DNA from: Caballeronia sp. INDeC2
GTDB taxonomy: Bacteria; Pseudomonadota; Gammaproteobacteria; Burkholderiales; Burkholderiaceae
Direction: 5' to 3'
Length of the DNA stretch: 64,000 bases
Assembly (NCBI RefSeq): GCF_023631325.1
Contig: NZ_JALQDG010000042.1
Location: 335,095 to 399,094 of the forward strand
Below the pieces are notes generated by a model. That model was not told the DNA's origin. It saw only the letters and a program-made list of their open reading frames with translations, and searched no databases. Position numbers and translations under genes: made by a program. This document shows positions 1 to 8,366 of the stretch, piece after piece (the first letter of the stretch is position 1; each line of letters begins with the position of its first letter).

Positions 1-1250
1 ATCGAACAGCCGGGGAAGCGCCATTCGAATCCGGCTTGCTGAAATATGCGGTCGAGCCCTTCGGCTTCGGCCTGCTTGCGCACTTCGTGCGAGCCGGGCA
101 CCACCCACGCCTCGACGCCGGACGCGATGTGGCGGCCTTGCGCCACCTCGGCCGCGCTGCGCATATCCTCGATGCGCCCGTTTGTGCACGAGCCGATGAA
201 CACCCTGTCGATGCTCACGCCTTCCAGCGCTTCGTTCGGTGCCAATCCCATGTAGTCGAGCGCACGCGTCATCGCGGCGCGCAGATCGGGATCGGGCTGC
301 ATCGCGGGATCGGGCACGCGGCGGTCGATGCCGCAGGCGTATTCGGGCGTGGTGCCCCACGTCACCATCGGGGCGATGCCGGCGACGTCGATCCACACCT
401 CGCGATCGAATCTCGCCTCGGGGTCGGTGAACAGGGTGCGCCAGTGCGTCATCGCGCGGTGCCAGCGTTCGTCCGCGGGTGCGAAGGGGCGTCCCGCCAG
501 ATACGCGAACGTGGTTTCGTCCGGCGCGATCATGCCGGCGCGAGCGCCCGCCTCGATGGTCATGTTGCACAGCGTCAGCCGCCCTTCCATCGACAAACCA
601 GCGATCGCGGAACCCGCATATTCGATCACATGGCCGACTGCCCCGGCCACGCCGATCCGCGCGATCACGGCCAGGATCAGGTCTTTGGCGGTGACGCCCG
701 GTCCCGGCTTGCCGTCGAGCGTGACGCGCATGTTTCGCGACTTGCGCTGCCACAGGCATTGCGTGGCGAGCACGTGCGCCACCTCGGTCGCGCCGATGCC
801 GAACGCCAGCGCGCCGACCGCGCCGTGCGTCGACGTGTGGCTGTCCGCGCAAACGACGGTCATGCCGGGCAGGCTCAGCCCCTGCTCCGGTCCGACCACA
901 TGCACGATGCCGCGCCGCGGATCGGCCATGCCGAACAGGGTGATGCGCGACTCGGCCGCGTCGCGTTGCAGCGCTTCGATCATCGCGCGCCGCTCGGGGT
1001 CGGTAACTGCCGCGATGTCGTTCGCCGTGCTGGACACGTAGTGGTCCGCCGTGCCGAAGATGCGCTCGGGCGAGCGCGGCGTGAGACCGCGCTGACGCAT
1101 CAGGTCGAACGATTGCGCGGTGACGTCATGAATGAAATGGCGGTCGATGAATAGCAGATCCTGTCCATCGTCGCGCGACATCACGCGGTGACTGTCCCAG
1201 ATCTTGTCGTAAAGAGTCCGCGGACCATCGTTTCGCCGGTCGGGTTGCAT
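1..1250 (-). CDS. leuC: 3-isopropylmalate dehydratase large subunit (LeuC-type), 3' end cut by window edge
   Basis: Aconitase-superfamily [4Fe-4S] hydro-lyase, large subunit, expected to isomerise isopropylmalate in leucine synthesis or a related acid in a catabolic paralogue. Reading leftward from an ATG at 1250, about 416 codons are open. Visible family blocks are TLYDKIWDSH near the N-terminus, CADSHTSTHGA, and the cluster-binding region FIGSCTNGRIEDMR. The sequence runs into GFEWRFPGCS at the edge, which is the first cysteine of the second ligand pair. About 50 residues are missing off-window. A GGAG lies roughly 13 nt before the chosen start, and an in-frame internal ATG at 1179 would lose the N-terminal block. 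It is divergent from the ribitol operon. Which acid it acts on cannot be decided here because the partner LeuD subunit is not in view. Confidence 0.9.
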   Translation of the reverse strand, partial: MQPDRRNDGPRTLYDKIWDSHRVMSRDDGQDLLFIDRHFIHDVTAQSFDLMRQRGLTPRSPERIFGTADHYVSSTANDIAAVTDPERRAMIEALQRDAAESRITLFGMADPRRGIVHVVGPEQGLSLPGMTVVCADSHTSTHGAVGALAFGIGATEVAHVLATQCLWQRKSRNMRVTLDGKPGPGVTAKDLILAVIARIGVAGAVGHVIEYAGSAIAGLSMEGRLTLCNMTIEAGARAGMIAPDETTFAYLAGRPFAPADERWHRAMTHWRTLFTDPEARFDREVWIDVAGIAPMVTWGTTPEYACGIDRRVPDPAMQPDPDLRAAMTRALDYMGLAPNEALEGVSIDRVFIGSCTNGRIEDMRSAAEVAQGRHIASGVEAWVVPGSHEVRKQAEAEGLDRIFQQAGFEWRFPGCS

Positions 1251-1565
1251 GGGCTTCGTCTCGCTCCGTCTATGTGTCTTTTGCGAGCATCATGGACCAA
1301 GCGAAGCGGCTTGTTCGTGGTCTTTTGGAACGGCACCATCGCCGATCGCGATGCGGACGGGACGCGTCGAAAGCGTCGTTCGTCAGCCTGCTGCTTTGCA
1401 CAAAAGTTGACTTTTGCACGCTAAGGACTAACCCCGATGCAAGAAAGTATCAGCCGACAGTGTTATTTTCAGTGGTTAGATGACACCGAAAGGGCTACTT
1501 TTCAGTCATGGCAAGGCGCGATGAAACGCGCCGCCCGACATTACAAAAAGCAGTGGAGACGACGG
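1251..1565. other. Intergenic region between leuC-type gene and ribitol-operon regulator
   Basis: This 315 bp divergent spacer has no convincing gene. The regulator's frame stays open back to an ATG at 1437. The strong GGAG 7 nt before the ATG at 1566, and the start of regulator-like sequence only after it, make 1437-1565 more likely leader than coding. It holds the TTTGCAC repeat annotated separately. Confidence 0.5.
1395..1419. promoter_or_regulatory. Candidate AraC-type operator: TTTGCAC direct repeats
   Basis: TTTGCAC occurs at 1395-1401 and again at 1413-1419, 18 bp start to start. An overlapping inverted repeat, CAAAAGT-TG-ACTTTTG, lies at 1401-1416. Tandem half-sites about two helical turns apart are typical of AraC-family regulators, and one is encoded next door. 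Binding is inferred. Confidence 0.4.
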
Positions 1566-2525
1566 ATGACAGCACACCGCGACACCACGGCGCGCAGCGA
1601 TGACGCCCGTCGCGCCAAAGCGGCCGAGCCCGATCTGGAGCTGGTCGCCGTCCCGCGCGACGAGTCGTTCAAGGTGTGGTCGCACGGCTATCCGTATCGC
1701 ACCGTGCGCTGGCACTTTCACCCCGAGTACGAAATCCATCTCATTACGGCGACGACGGGCAAATACTTCGTCGGCGATCACATCGGCAACTTCGCGCCGG
1801 GCAATCTCGTGATGGTCGGATCGAACCTGCCGCACAACTGGGTCAGCAACGTCCCGGGCGGCGAGCGCGTCGCGGAACGCTGCCTCGTGCTGCAATTCGA
1901 TGCCGGCTTCGTCGCGCGTGCGACCGGGGCGTTTCCCGAGTTCAGGCGCATGGAGCCGCTGCTCGATGCATCGTGCTGGGGTCTGCTCTTCACGCAGGAA
2001 ACGGGCGCGGCCGCCGAGCCGATCATGCGCGAGATGCTCGGCGCGCAAGGCATGCGGCGCATCGCGCTCCTGGCGGCGCTGTTCGAATTGCTCGTGAAGA
2101 GCGAGGAACCGGCGAGGCTTGCGAGCGCCGCCTATCGCGCCGATCCGGACCGTTACGGCGAGACGCGCATCAATCACGTGCTGTCCTTCATCGGCAAGAA
2201 CCTCTCGCAAGAGTTGCGCGAGACCGAGCTGGCGGAGCTCGCGGGACAAAGCGCGAGCGCCTTCTCGCGCTATTTTCGCCGCCATACGGGCGTGCCGTTC
2301 GTCCAGTACGTGAACCGGCTGCGCATCAATCTCGCTTGTCAGTTGCTCATGTCCGACGAGATGAGCGTCACCGATATCTGCTATCAGGTCGGCTTCAATA
2401 ATCTTTCGAATTTCAATCGCCAGTTCCTGTTGCTCAAGCAGATGTCGCCGACGCGCTGGCGCACCTATCAGCGGCTCAATGCGGCAAGCGCGGAACCGGT
2501 CGAAGCGCCGGAATTCGTGGCCTAG
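1566..2525 (+). CDS. AraC-family transcriptional regulator of the ribitol operon
   Basis: 319-residue regulator with an N-terminal cupin-like sensor domain (WHFHPEYEIHLI, then a GKYFVGDHIG strand and LPHNW) and a C-terminal double helix-turn-helix from about residue 205. The second HTH contains SVTDICYQVGFNNLSNFNRQF, a typical AraC signature. The start at 1566 follows GGAG at 1555-1558. It sits immediately upstream of, and in the same direction as, the ribitol transporter and catabolic genes, so it probably activates them in response to ribitol or a breakdown product. It belongs to the same subfamily as the AraC protein at 58058, which shares the HPEYE and LPH(N/T)W segments. The ligand is inferred from the neighbours. 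Confidence 0.85.
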   Translation: MTAHRDTTARSDDARRAKAAEPDLELVAVPRDESFKVWSHGYPYRTVRWHFHPEYEIHLITATTGKYFVGDHIGNFAPGNLVMVGSNLPHNWVSNVPGGERVAERCLVLQFDAGFVARATGAFPEFRRMEPLLDASCWGLLFTQETGAAAEPIMREMLGAQGMRRIALLAALFELLVKSEEPARLASAAYRADPDRYGETRINHVLSFIGKNLSQELRETELAELAGQSASAFSRYFRRHTGVPFVQYVNRLRINLACQLLMSDEMSVTDICYQVGFNNLSNFNRQFLLLKQMSPTRWRTYQRLNAASAEPVEAPEFVA

Positions 2526-2659
2526 CGCGCGGCGGACAAGGTGACGTCGGGCATCCGCCAACCGGTCTCCCGAAAAGGATTCCTAACAAATTCAATGCAC
2601 ATGCGACGAGCGAACCACCGTAGTACGACATTCAAATCCCAAGAACACGGAGACACGCG

Positions 2660-3718
2660 ATGAAAAAGCTCTCAACCCAATTGATCAGTGCGGGCGCGCT
2701 GAGTCTTGGCCTCTCGTGCAGCGTGCCGACGCTGGCCGCGCCGAGCGGCACGGTTGCATTCCTGATGCCCGATCAGGCCTCGACCCGCTACGAGCAGCAC
2801 GACTTTCCCGGCTTCAAGGCCGAAATGGCGAAGCTCTGTCCCGATTGCAAGGTGCTCTATCAGAACGCCAATGCGGCCGTCGCGACGCAGCAGCAGCAGT
2901 TCAATTCCGTGATCGCGCAAGGCGCGAAGGTGATCGTTCTCGATCCGGTCGATTCCACGGCCGCCGCGTCGCTGGTTCATATGGCGCAGAGTCAGGGGAT
3001 CAAGGTCATCGCTTATGACCGGCCGGTGCCGTCGACGCCCGCGGACTATTACGTTTCGTTCGACAACGAAGGCATCGGCAAGGCGATCGCGACATCGCTC
3101 GTCGATCATCTCAAGGCGACGGGCGTCGCGACGAGCAAGGGCGGCGTGCTGGAAGTGAATGGCTCGCCGACGGATGCGGCGGCGGGCCTCATCAAGAAGG
3201 GCATTCACACGGGTCTGCAAAGCGGCGGCTACAAGACGCTCGCGGAATACGACACGCCGGAGTGGGCGCCGCCCAAGGCGCAGCAGTGGGTCAGCGGGCA
3301 GATCACGCGCTTCAGCTCGCAGATCGTCGGCGTGGTGGCGGCCAACGACGGCACGGCGGGCGGCACCATCGCGGCCTTCAAGGCAGCCGGCGTCAATCCT
3401 GTGCCGCCCGTGACCGGCAACGACGCGACCACCGCCGGCCTGCAACTCATCATCTCGGGCGATCAGTACAACACGATCCTCAAGCCGAGCGAGATCGTCG
3501 CGGCAGCGGCGGCGAGGGCGGCGGTCGGGTTTCTCTCGGGACAACCGCCGAAGGGCGAAACCTCGCTCTTCAACACGCCGACGCAGTTGTTCAAGCCCGC
3601 CGTCATCACGGCGCAGAACCTGAAGACGGAAGTGGTCGACAAGGGCTTCGCGAACGCGAAGGAGCTTTGCACGGACCGTTATGCGGACGGCTGCAAGAAG
3701 CTCGGCATCACGCACTGA
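2660..3718 (+). CDS. Sugar/polyol ABC transporter, periplasmic binding protein (probable ribitol)
   Basis: 352-residue solute-binding protein of the ribose/xylose (Peripla_BP_4) type. A signal peptide covers about residues 1-26 (basic MKK, hydrophobic core, PTLAA). The mature part begins GTVAFLMPDQASTRYEQHD and has the two-lobe pattern with VIVLDPVDSTAAA and VAYDRPVP-like segments. An ACGGAG ribosome site precedes the ATG. It is the first structural gene of an operon with an ATPase, a permease, a ribitol dehydrogenase and a ribulokinase, so ribitol is the best guess for the ligand. A short hairpin follows the gene and may allow the binding protein to be made in excess over the membrane components. 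Substrate assignment is by context only. Confidence 0.85.
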   Translation: MKKLSTQLISAGALSLGLSCSVPTLAAPSGTVAFLMPDQASTRYEQHDFPGFKAEMAKLCPDCKVLYQNANAAVATQQQQFNSVIAQGAKVIVLDPVDSTAAASLVHMAQSQGIKVIAYDRPVPSTPADYYVSFDNEGIGKAIATSLVDHLKATGVATSKGGVLEVNGSPTDAAAGLIKKGIHTGLQSGGYKTLAEYDTPEWAPPKAQQWVSGQITRFSSQIVGVVAANDGTAGGTIAAFKAAGVNPVPPVTGNDATTAGLQLIISGDQYNTILKPSEIVAAAAARAAVGFLSGQPPKGETSLFNTPTQLFKPAVITAQNLKTEVVDKGFANAKELCTDRYADGCKKLGITH

Positions 3719-3735
3719 GCCACATTGATACCGGC

Positions 3736-3757
3736 GGGACCCGGCTGATCGGGTTCC
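3736..3757 (+). terminator. Intercistronic hairpin, possible attenuator
   Basis: GGGACCCG at 3736-3743 pairs with CGGGTTCC at 3750-3757 with one G-T wobble and a 6-nt loop. There is no T-run, so it is more likely a partial terminator or mRNA stabiliser between the binding protein and the ATPase gene. Confidence 0.35.
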
Positions 3758-3778
3758 GTCGTGCCGAAGAGGAACACC

Positions 3779-4582
3779 ATGAATGCAAACCCCACTCCAC
3801 ACGCCGGGCGCGGCGAGCTGGTGCTGAGCCTGCGCGGCGTATCGAAGCATTTCGGCGCGGTATCGGCGCTCACGGACATCGAACTCGACGTGCATGCCGG
3901 CGAAGTCGTCGCGCTCGTCGGCGACAACGGCGCGGGCAAATCGACGCTCGTCAAGATTCTCGCGGGCGTGCATCAGCCGAGCGCGGGCACGATCACCTTC
4001 GGCGGCAAGGAAGTGACGCTCTCCGATCCGGGCATGGCGCTGGACCTGGGCATCGCGACGGTCTTCCAGGACCTCGCGCTGTGCGAGAACCTGGATGTCG
4101 TCGCCAACATCTATCTCGGACGCGAGCTCGCGCCCATGCGTCTCGACGAAGTGTCGATGGAAGTGCGCGCCTGGACGCTCTTGAACGAACTGTCGGCGCG
4201 CATTCCGAGCGTGCGCGACGTGGTCGCCTCGCTCTCGGGCGGACAGCGCCAGACGGTGGCGATCGCGCGTTCGCTGCTGCTCGACCCGAAGCTCATCATG
4301 CTCGACGAGCCGACCGCCGCGCTCGGCGTCGCGCAGACGGCGGAAGTGCTGAACCTGATCGAGCGCGTGCGCGATCGCGGCCACGCGGTCATCATGATCA
4401 GCCACAACATGGAGGACGTGCGCGCGGTCGCGGACCGGATCGTAGTGCTGCGGCTCGGCCGCAACAACGGCATCTTCTATCCCGATTCGTCGAACGCGGA
4501 GCTGGTGGCCGCGATCACCGGCGCGACCGAGAACGCCGTGTCGCGCCGCGCGGGACGCCGTCAGGCTCAACAGGACGCATGA
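3779..4582 (+). CDS. Sugar ABC transporter ATP-binding protein
   Basis: 267-residue single-domain ATPase. Walker A is GDNGAGKSTL near residue 45, the signature is LSGGQRQTVAIARSLLLDP, and Walker B is LIMLDEPTAALG, followed by the switch histidine in ISHNM. Ribose-type importers often use a tandem two-domain ATPase. This one is a single domain, as in FrcA-like systems, so it presumably works as a homodimer. The ATG at 3779 follows GAAGAGG. It lies 60 bp after the binding protein and 28 bp before the permease gene. Confidence 0.92.
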   Translation: MNANPTPHAGRGELVLSLRGVSKHFGAVSALTDIELDVHAGEVVALVGDNGAGKSTLVKILAGVHQPSAGTITFGGKEVTLSDPGMALDLGIATVFQDLALCENLDVVANIYLGRELAPMRLDEVSMEVRAWTLLNELSARIPSVRDVVASLSGGQRQTVAIARSLLLDPKLIMLDEPTAALGVAQTAEVLNLIERVRDRGHAVIMISHNMEDVRAVADRIVVLRLGRNNGIFYPDSSNAELVAAITGATENAVSRRAGRRQAQQDA

Positions 4583-4610
4583 AACAGGAAATCGGGTCAA
4601 AGGATCGATC

Positions 4611-5894
4611 ATGAGCAAGCACACCCCGGGCAGCGCGCCGCCCGACACGCAGAGCGCGCCCCAATCCTCCAACCTGCTCGATCGCAGCGACGTCCGCGTG
4701 AAGCACGCGAGCGGCCTCGGCGAAAGCGTCTCCGCGTTCGTCGACCGCGTGCGCTCCGGCGATCTGGGATCGCTGCCGGTCATCGCGGGTCTCATCATCA
4801 TCTGGACGGTGTTCACGAGTCTGAATCCGGTCTTTCTGTCGGCGAACAATCTCGTGAACCTGCTGTTCGATTGTTCGACGGTCGGCGTCATTTCGCTCGG
4901 CATCGTCTGCGTGCTGCTGGTCGGCGAAATCGACTTGTCGGTTGGGTCGATGAGCGGCTTCGCCTCCGCGCTCGTCGGCACGCTGTGGGTCAACGAAGGC
5001 TGGCCGGTGCTGCTCGCATGCGTCGCGGCAATCGTGGTCGGCGGCGTGATCGGCGCGCTGTACGCGCTCCTGCTCAACCGGCTCGGCATGCCGAGCTTCG
5101 TCTCGACGCTCGCGGGACTGCTCGCGATTCTCGGGATGCAGCTCTACGTGCTGGGCGCGAGCGGCTCCATCAACCTGCCGTATTCCACGACGATGGTGAA
5201 CTTCGGGCAACTGATGATCATCCCCGCGCTCGTCTCGCATGTGCTGGCGCTGCTGCCCGGCGTGACGATTCTCGTGCTCGGTCTGCGCACGCGTGCGCGC
5301 CGTCAGGCCGCGCGTCTCTCCGCGCCCTCGATGGGCAGCCTGCTGGCGCGCGCCATTGCGATCACGGTGTTTCTGGAGATCGTCGTTGCGTACCTGAACA
5401 CGGGGCGCGGCGTGCCGCTGATGTTCGGCGTCTTCCTCGGCCTCACCGTGCTCATGGACTACGCGTTGACGCGCACGCGCTGGGGCCGCTCGATGAACGC
5501 CGTCGGCGGCAACCGCGAAGCCGCGCGGCGCGCGGGCATCAAGGTCGCGAGCATCTATACCAGCGCGTTCGTGCTGTGCGCGAGTTTCGCGGCGCTCGGC
5601 GGCATTCTCACCGCGGCCCGCCTCGCGTCCGCGAGCCAGCAGGCCGGCACCGGCGACGTCAACCTGAACGCCATCGCCGCGGCGGTGATCGGCGGGACCA
5701 GTCTGTTCGGCGGGCGCGGCAGCGCGTATTCGGCTGTGCTCGGGATCATCGTGATCCAGTCGATCGCGAGCGGCCTCACGCTGCTGAATCTGTCTTCTTC
5801 GTTGCGTTTCATGATTACCGGCGCGGTGCTGGCCATCGCGGTGATCGTCGATTCGCTCGCCCGTCAATCGCGCGTGTCGCACGGCCGCGCGTGA
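4611..5894 (+). CDS. Sugar ABC transporter permease (BPD_transp_2/XylH-like)
   Basis: 427-residue inner-membrane permease with about ten hydrophobic segments beginning near residue 55 (SLPVIAGLIIIWTVF). It carries the family pattern CVLLVGEIDLSVGSMSGFAS and the late GGTSLFGGRGS loop. A hydrophilic N-terminal extension of about 50 residues precedes the first segment. Expected to form a homodimeric channel driven by the ATPase encoded just upstream. Its stop codon at 5892-5894 lies inside the first unit of a three-copy 13-bp repeat. Confidence 0.9.
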   Translation: MSKHTPGSAPPDTQSAPQSSNLLDRSDVRVKHASGLGESVSAFVDRVRSGDLGSLPVIAGLIIIWTVFTSLNPVFLSANNLVNLLFDCSTVGVISLGIVCVLLVGEIDLSVGSMSGFASALVGTLWVNEGWPVLLACVAAIVVGGVIGALYALLLNRLGMPSFVSTLAGLLAILGMQLYVLGASGSINLPYSTTMVNFGQLMIIPALVSHVLALLPGVTILVLGLRTRARRQAARLSAPSMGSLLARAIAITVFLEIVVAYLNTGRGVPLMFGVFLGLTVLMDYALTRTRWGRSMNAVGGNREAARRAGIKVASIYTSAFVLCASFAALGGILTAARLASASQQAGTGDVNLNAIAAAVIGGTSLFGGRGSAYSAVLGIIVIQSIASGLTLLNLSSSLRFMITGAVLAIAVIVDSLARQSRVSHGRA

Positions 5895-5930
5895 GCGGAC
5901 TCACTGAGCGGACTCACTGAGCGGACTCAC
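5892..5930 (+). repeat. Three perfect tandem copies of a 13-bp unit
   Basis: TGAGCGGACTCAC is repeated exactly at 5892-5904, 5905-5917 and 5918-5930. The first copy supplies the permease stop codon. Because 13 is not a multiple of three, the array puts a TGA in every frame just ahead of the ribitol dehydrogenase ribosome site (ACAGGAG at 5931-5937). Confidence 0.95.
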
Positions 5931-5945
5931 ACAGGAGAATCGTCA

Positions 5946-6674
5946 ATGTCAGTATCCATCGCGGGAAAAGTGGCCGCCATCACCGGCGCGGCGTCGGGCA
6001 TCGGGCTCGAATGCGCGCGCGTGTTGATCGAGCAAGGCGCGAAGGTCGTGCTGATCGATCGCGCGCAAGACCGGCTCGCGGCCTGCTGCGCGGAACTGGG
6101 CGCGAACGCGCTGCCCTTGTCCGTCGATCTGCTGAAGCCCTCCGAAGTCTCGGCGATGCTGCCGAAGATTCTCGATCTCGCGGGCGGTCTCGACATCTTT
6201 CACGCCAACGCGGGCGCGTATATCGGCGGGGAAATCGTGGAGGGCAATCCGGACGAATGGGATCGCATGCTCAACCTGAACATCAATGCCGCGTTCCGTT
6301 CGGTGCATGCCGTGCTGCCGCACATGGTCGCGCAGAAGTCGGGCGATATCCTGTTCACCAGTTCGATCGCGGGCATCGTGCCGGTCGTGTGGGAGCCGAT
6401 CTACACCGCGTCCAAGTTCGCCGTGCAGGCGTTCGTGCACACCACGCGGCGTCAGGTCGCGAAGCATGGCGTACGTGTGGGCGCCGTCGCCCCCGGCCCG
6501 GTCGTCACCGCCCTGCTCGACGACTGGCCGAAAGCGAAGATGGAGGAAGCGCTCGCCTCCGGCAGTCTGATGCAGCCGCGCGAGGTCGCCGAAGCCGTGC
6601 TCTTCATGCTGACGCGTCCGCGCAACGTAACCATTCGCGATCTCGTGATCCTGCCGAATAGCGTCGACCTGTGA
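5946..6674 (+). CDS. rbtD: Ribitol 2-dehydrogenase
   Basis: 242-residue short-chain dehydrogenase that oxidises ribitol to D-ribulose with NAD. The N-terminal cofactor motif GAASGIGLE, the FHANAGAYIGG segment, the catalytic Ser and Tyr-x-x-x-Lys (SSIAG..YTASK) and the C-terminal VILPNSVDL all closely match the Klebsiella ribitol dehydrogenase as I remember it. The likeness is near continuous along the protein, so the assignment is unusually firm for an SDR. The ATG follows ACAGGAG. The kinase that would phosphorylate the product is the next gene. Confidence 0.93.
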   Translation: MSVSIAGKVAAITGAASGIGLECARVLIEQGAKVVLIDRAQDRLAACCAELGANALPLSVDLLKPSEVSAMLPKILDLAGGLDIFHANAGAYIGGEIVEGNPDEWDRMLNLNINAAFRSVHAVLPHMVAQKSGDILFTSSIAGIVPVVWEPIYTASKFAVQAFVHTTRRQVAKHGVRVGAVAPGPVVTALLDDWPKAKMEEALASGSLMQPREVAEAVLFMLTRPRNVTIRDLVILPNSVDL

Positions 6675-6737
6675 ACGTACTTCAGGCCGGCGACGGAGTC
6701 GTGCCATCATGATCCTACTCAAAACACGGACCGAGAG

Positions 6738-8366
6738 ATGAACGCAAGCAACCCGAGCGCCGGCGAACGGTATGTCATCGGCGTCGACGTGGGCACCGGC
6801 AGCGCCCGCGCCGGAATTTTCGATGCCGCCGGGAACATGACCGCCTCCGCGAAAAAGGACATCACGCTGTTCCATGAGAGCGGCGCAATTGTCGAGCAAT
6901 CCAGCGGTGAAATCTGGCGCGCGGTCTGCCACGCGGTGAAGGAAGCGCTCGCGCAGGCGTCGATCGCGCCCGAGTCCGTCGACGGCATCAGCTTCGATGC
7001 GACCTGTTCGCTCGTCGTGCTGGGCGATGGCGGCAAGCCGCTGCCCGTGGGACCGTCGGAGCAGGCGGAACGCGATATCGTCGTGTGGATGGATCATCGC
7101 GCGCTCGAGCAGACGGAGCGCATCAATACAACGGGTCACGCGGTGCTGAAGTTCGTCGGCGGCAGAATCTCGCCGGAAATGGAGACGCCGAAGCTGCTGT
7201 GGCTGCTGGAAAATCGCCCGCAAGTCTTCGAGGCCGCATGGCAGTTCTTCGATCTCACCGATTTCCTCACATGGCGCGCGACCGGCGATCTGTCGAGATC
7301 GGTCTGCACCGTGACTTGCAAATGGACGTATCTCGCGCATGAACGACGCTGGGACGACAGCTATTTTCGGACCATCGGACTCGGCGCGCTGGCGGACGAG
7401 GGCTTCGCGCGCATCGGCCAGCATGTGGTCGAACCGGGCACGCGACTCGGCAACGGACTCACCGACGATGCCGCCGCCGAACTCGGCCTCGTCGCGGGAA
7501 CGCCGGTCGGCGCGGGCGTGATCGACGCGCATGCGGGCGGCATCGGCACCGTGGGCGCGCAAGGCGATCCGGAGTCGTGCCTCGCCTATGTGTTCGGCAC
7601 CTCGTCGTGCACGATGACGACGACCGCGGAGCCGGTCTTCGTGCCCGGCGTCTGGGGGCCGTACTTCTCCGCGATGGTGCCGCAGGCATGGCTCAACGAA
7701 GGCGGCCAGTCGGTCGCGGGCGCGGCGATCGAGCGCCTGCTCGCGATGCATCCCGCCGCCGCCGATGCCGGGCGCCGCGCAAAAGAACGCGGCGAATCGC
7801 TGCCGGGCATGCTGGCGGGGCTCGCGGCCGAGGCGTCCGGGAGCCTGTCGGACGCGGCGAAGCTCGCCGATGGCCTGCACATCGTTCCCGAATTTCTCGG
7901 CAACCGCGCGCCCTTCGCCGATCCGCACGCGCGCGCGGTCATCGCCGGGCTGGGCATGGAAACCGGTCTCGACAGTCTCGTTGCGCTGTATGTCGCGGGC
8001 GTGTGCAGCATCGGATACGGGCTGCGTCAGATCATCGAGGCGCAGGCGCAGGCGGGCGCGCCCATCGAACGGGTGATGATCAGCGGCGGCGCGGGCCGGC
8101 TCGATCTCGTCCGCCAACTGCTCGCCGATGCAACCGGCAAGCCGGTGCTCGCCACGCAAGCCGAGGAACCCGTGCTGCTCGGCGCCGCGATGCTCGGGGC
8201 CGTCGCGGGCGGCGTGTTCGACGACGTTCGCTCGGCGATGAGCGGCATGGCGCGCGTCAAGGCGTCGTACACGCCGGCAAGCGGCAAGCTCGCGCAATTG
8301 CACGAGGCGCGGTATCGCGCGTTCATCGCGTTGCAGCGTTGCGCGCGGGAGATTCGCGGCGACTAG
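6738..8366 (+). CDS. FGGY-family carbohydrate kinase, probable D-ribulokinase
   Basis: 542-residue kinase of the FGGY family. The N-terminal phosphate motif is GVDVGTGSARAGIFD at about residues 15-29, followed by VVWMDHRA and a late ISGGAGRLDLVRQLLAD segment with the GA..LLGAAMLGAV tail. Length and motifs fit the D-ribulokinase branch rather than xylulokinase or glycerol kinase. It would convert D-ribulose from the dehydrogenase to D-ribulose 5-phosphate for the pentose phosphate pathway. It lies 63 bp after rbtD in the same operon. Its last 4 bp overlap the end of the convergent LysR gene. Confidence 0.88.
   Translation: MNASNPSAGERYVIGVDVGTGSARAGIFDAAGNMTASAKKDITLFHESGAIVEQSSGEIWRAVCHAVKEALAQASIAPESVDGISFDATCSLVVLGDGGKPLPVGPSEQAERDIVVWMDHRALEQTERINTTGHAVLKFVGGRISPEMETPKLLWLLENRPQVFEAAWQFFDLTDFLTWRATGDLSRSVCTVTCKWTYLAHERRWDDSYFRTIGLGALADEGFARIGQHVVEPGTRLGNGLTDDAAAELGLVAGTPVGAGVIDAHAGGIGTVGAQGDPESCLAYVFGTSSCTMTTTAEPVFVPGVWGPYFSAMVPQAWLNEGGQSVAGAAIERLLAMHPAAADAGRRAKERGESLPGMLAGLAAEASGSLSDAAKLADGLHIVPEFLGNRAPFADPHARAVIAGLGMETGLDSLVALYVAGVCSIGYGLRQIIEAQAQAGAPIERVMISGGAGRLDLVRQLLADATGKPVLATQAEEPVLLGAAMLGAVAGGVFDDVRSAMSGMARVKASYTPASGKLAQLHEARYRAFIALQRCAREIRGD

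Noticed and set aside
36..1154. Long plus-strand open frame at the left end
   Set aside because: It is the antisense shadow of the LeuC-type gene, which has clear family motifs on the minus strand.
2672..5089. Very long minus-strand open frame across the ribitol transporter genes
   Set aside because: Arg/Asp/His-rich translation with no motif. The plus strand holds three well-defined ABC genes with ribosome sites.
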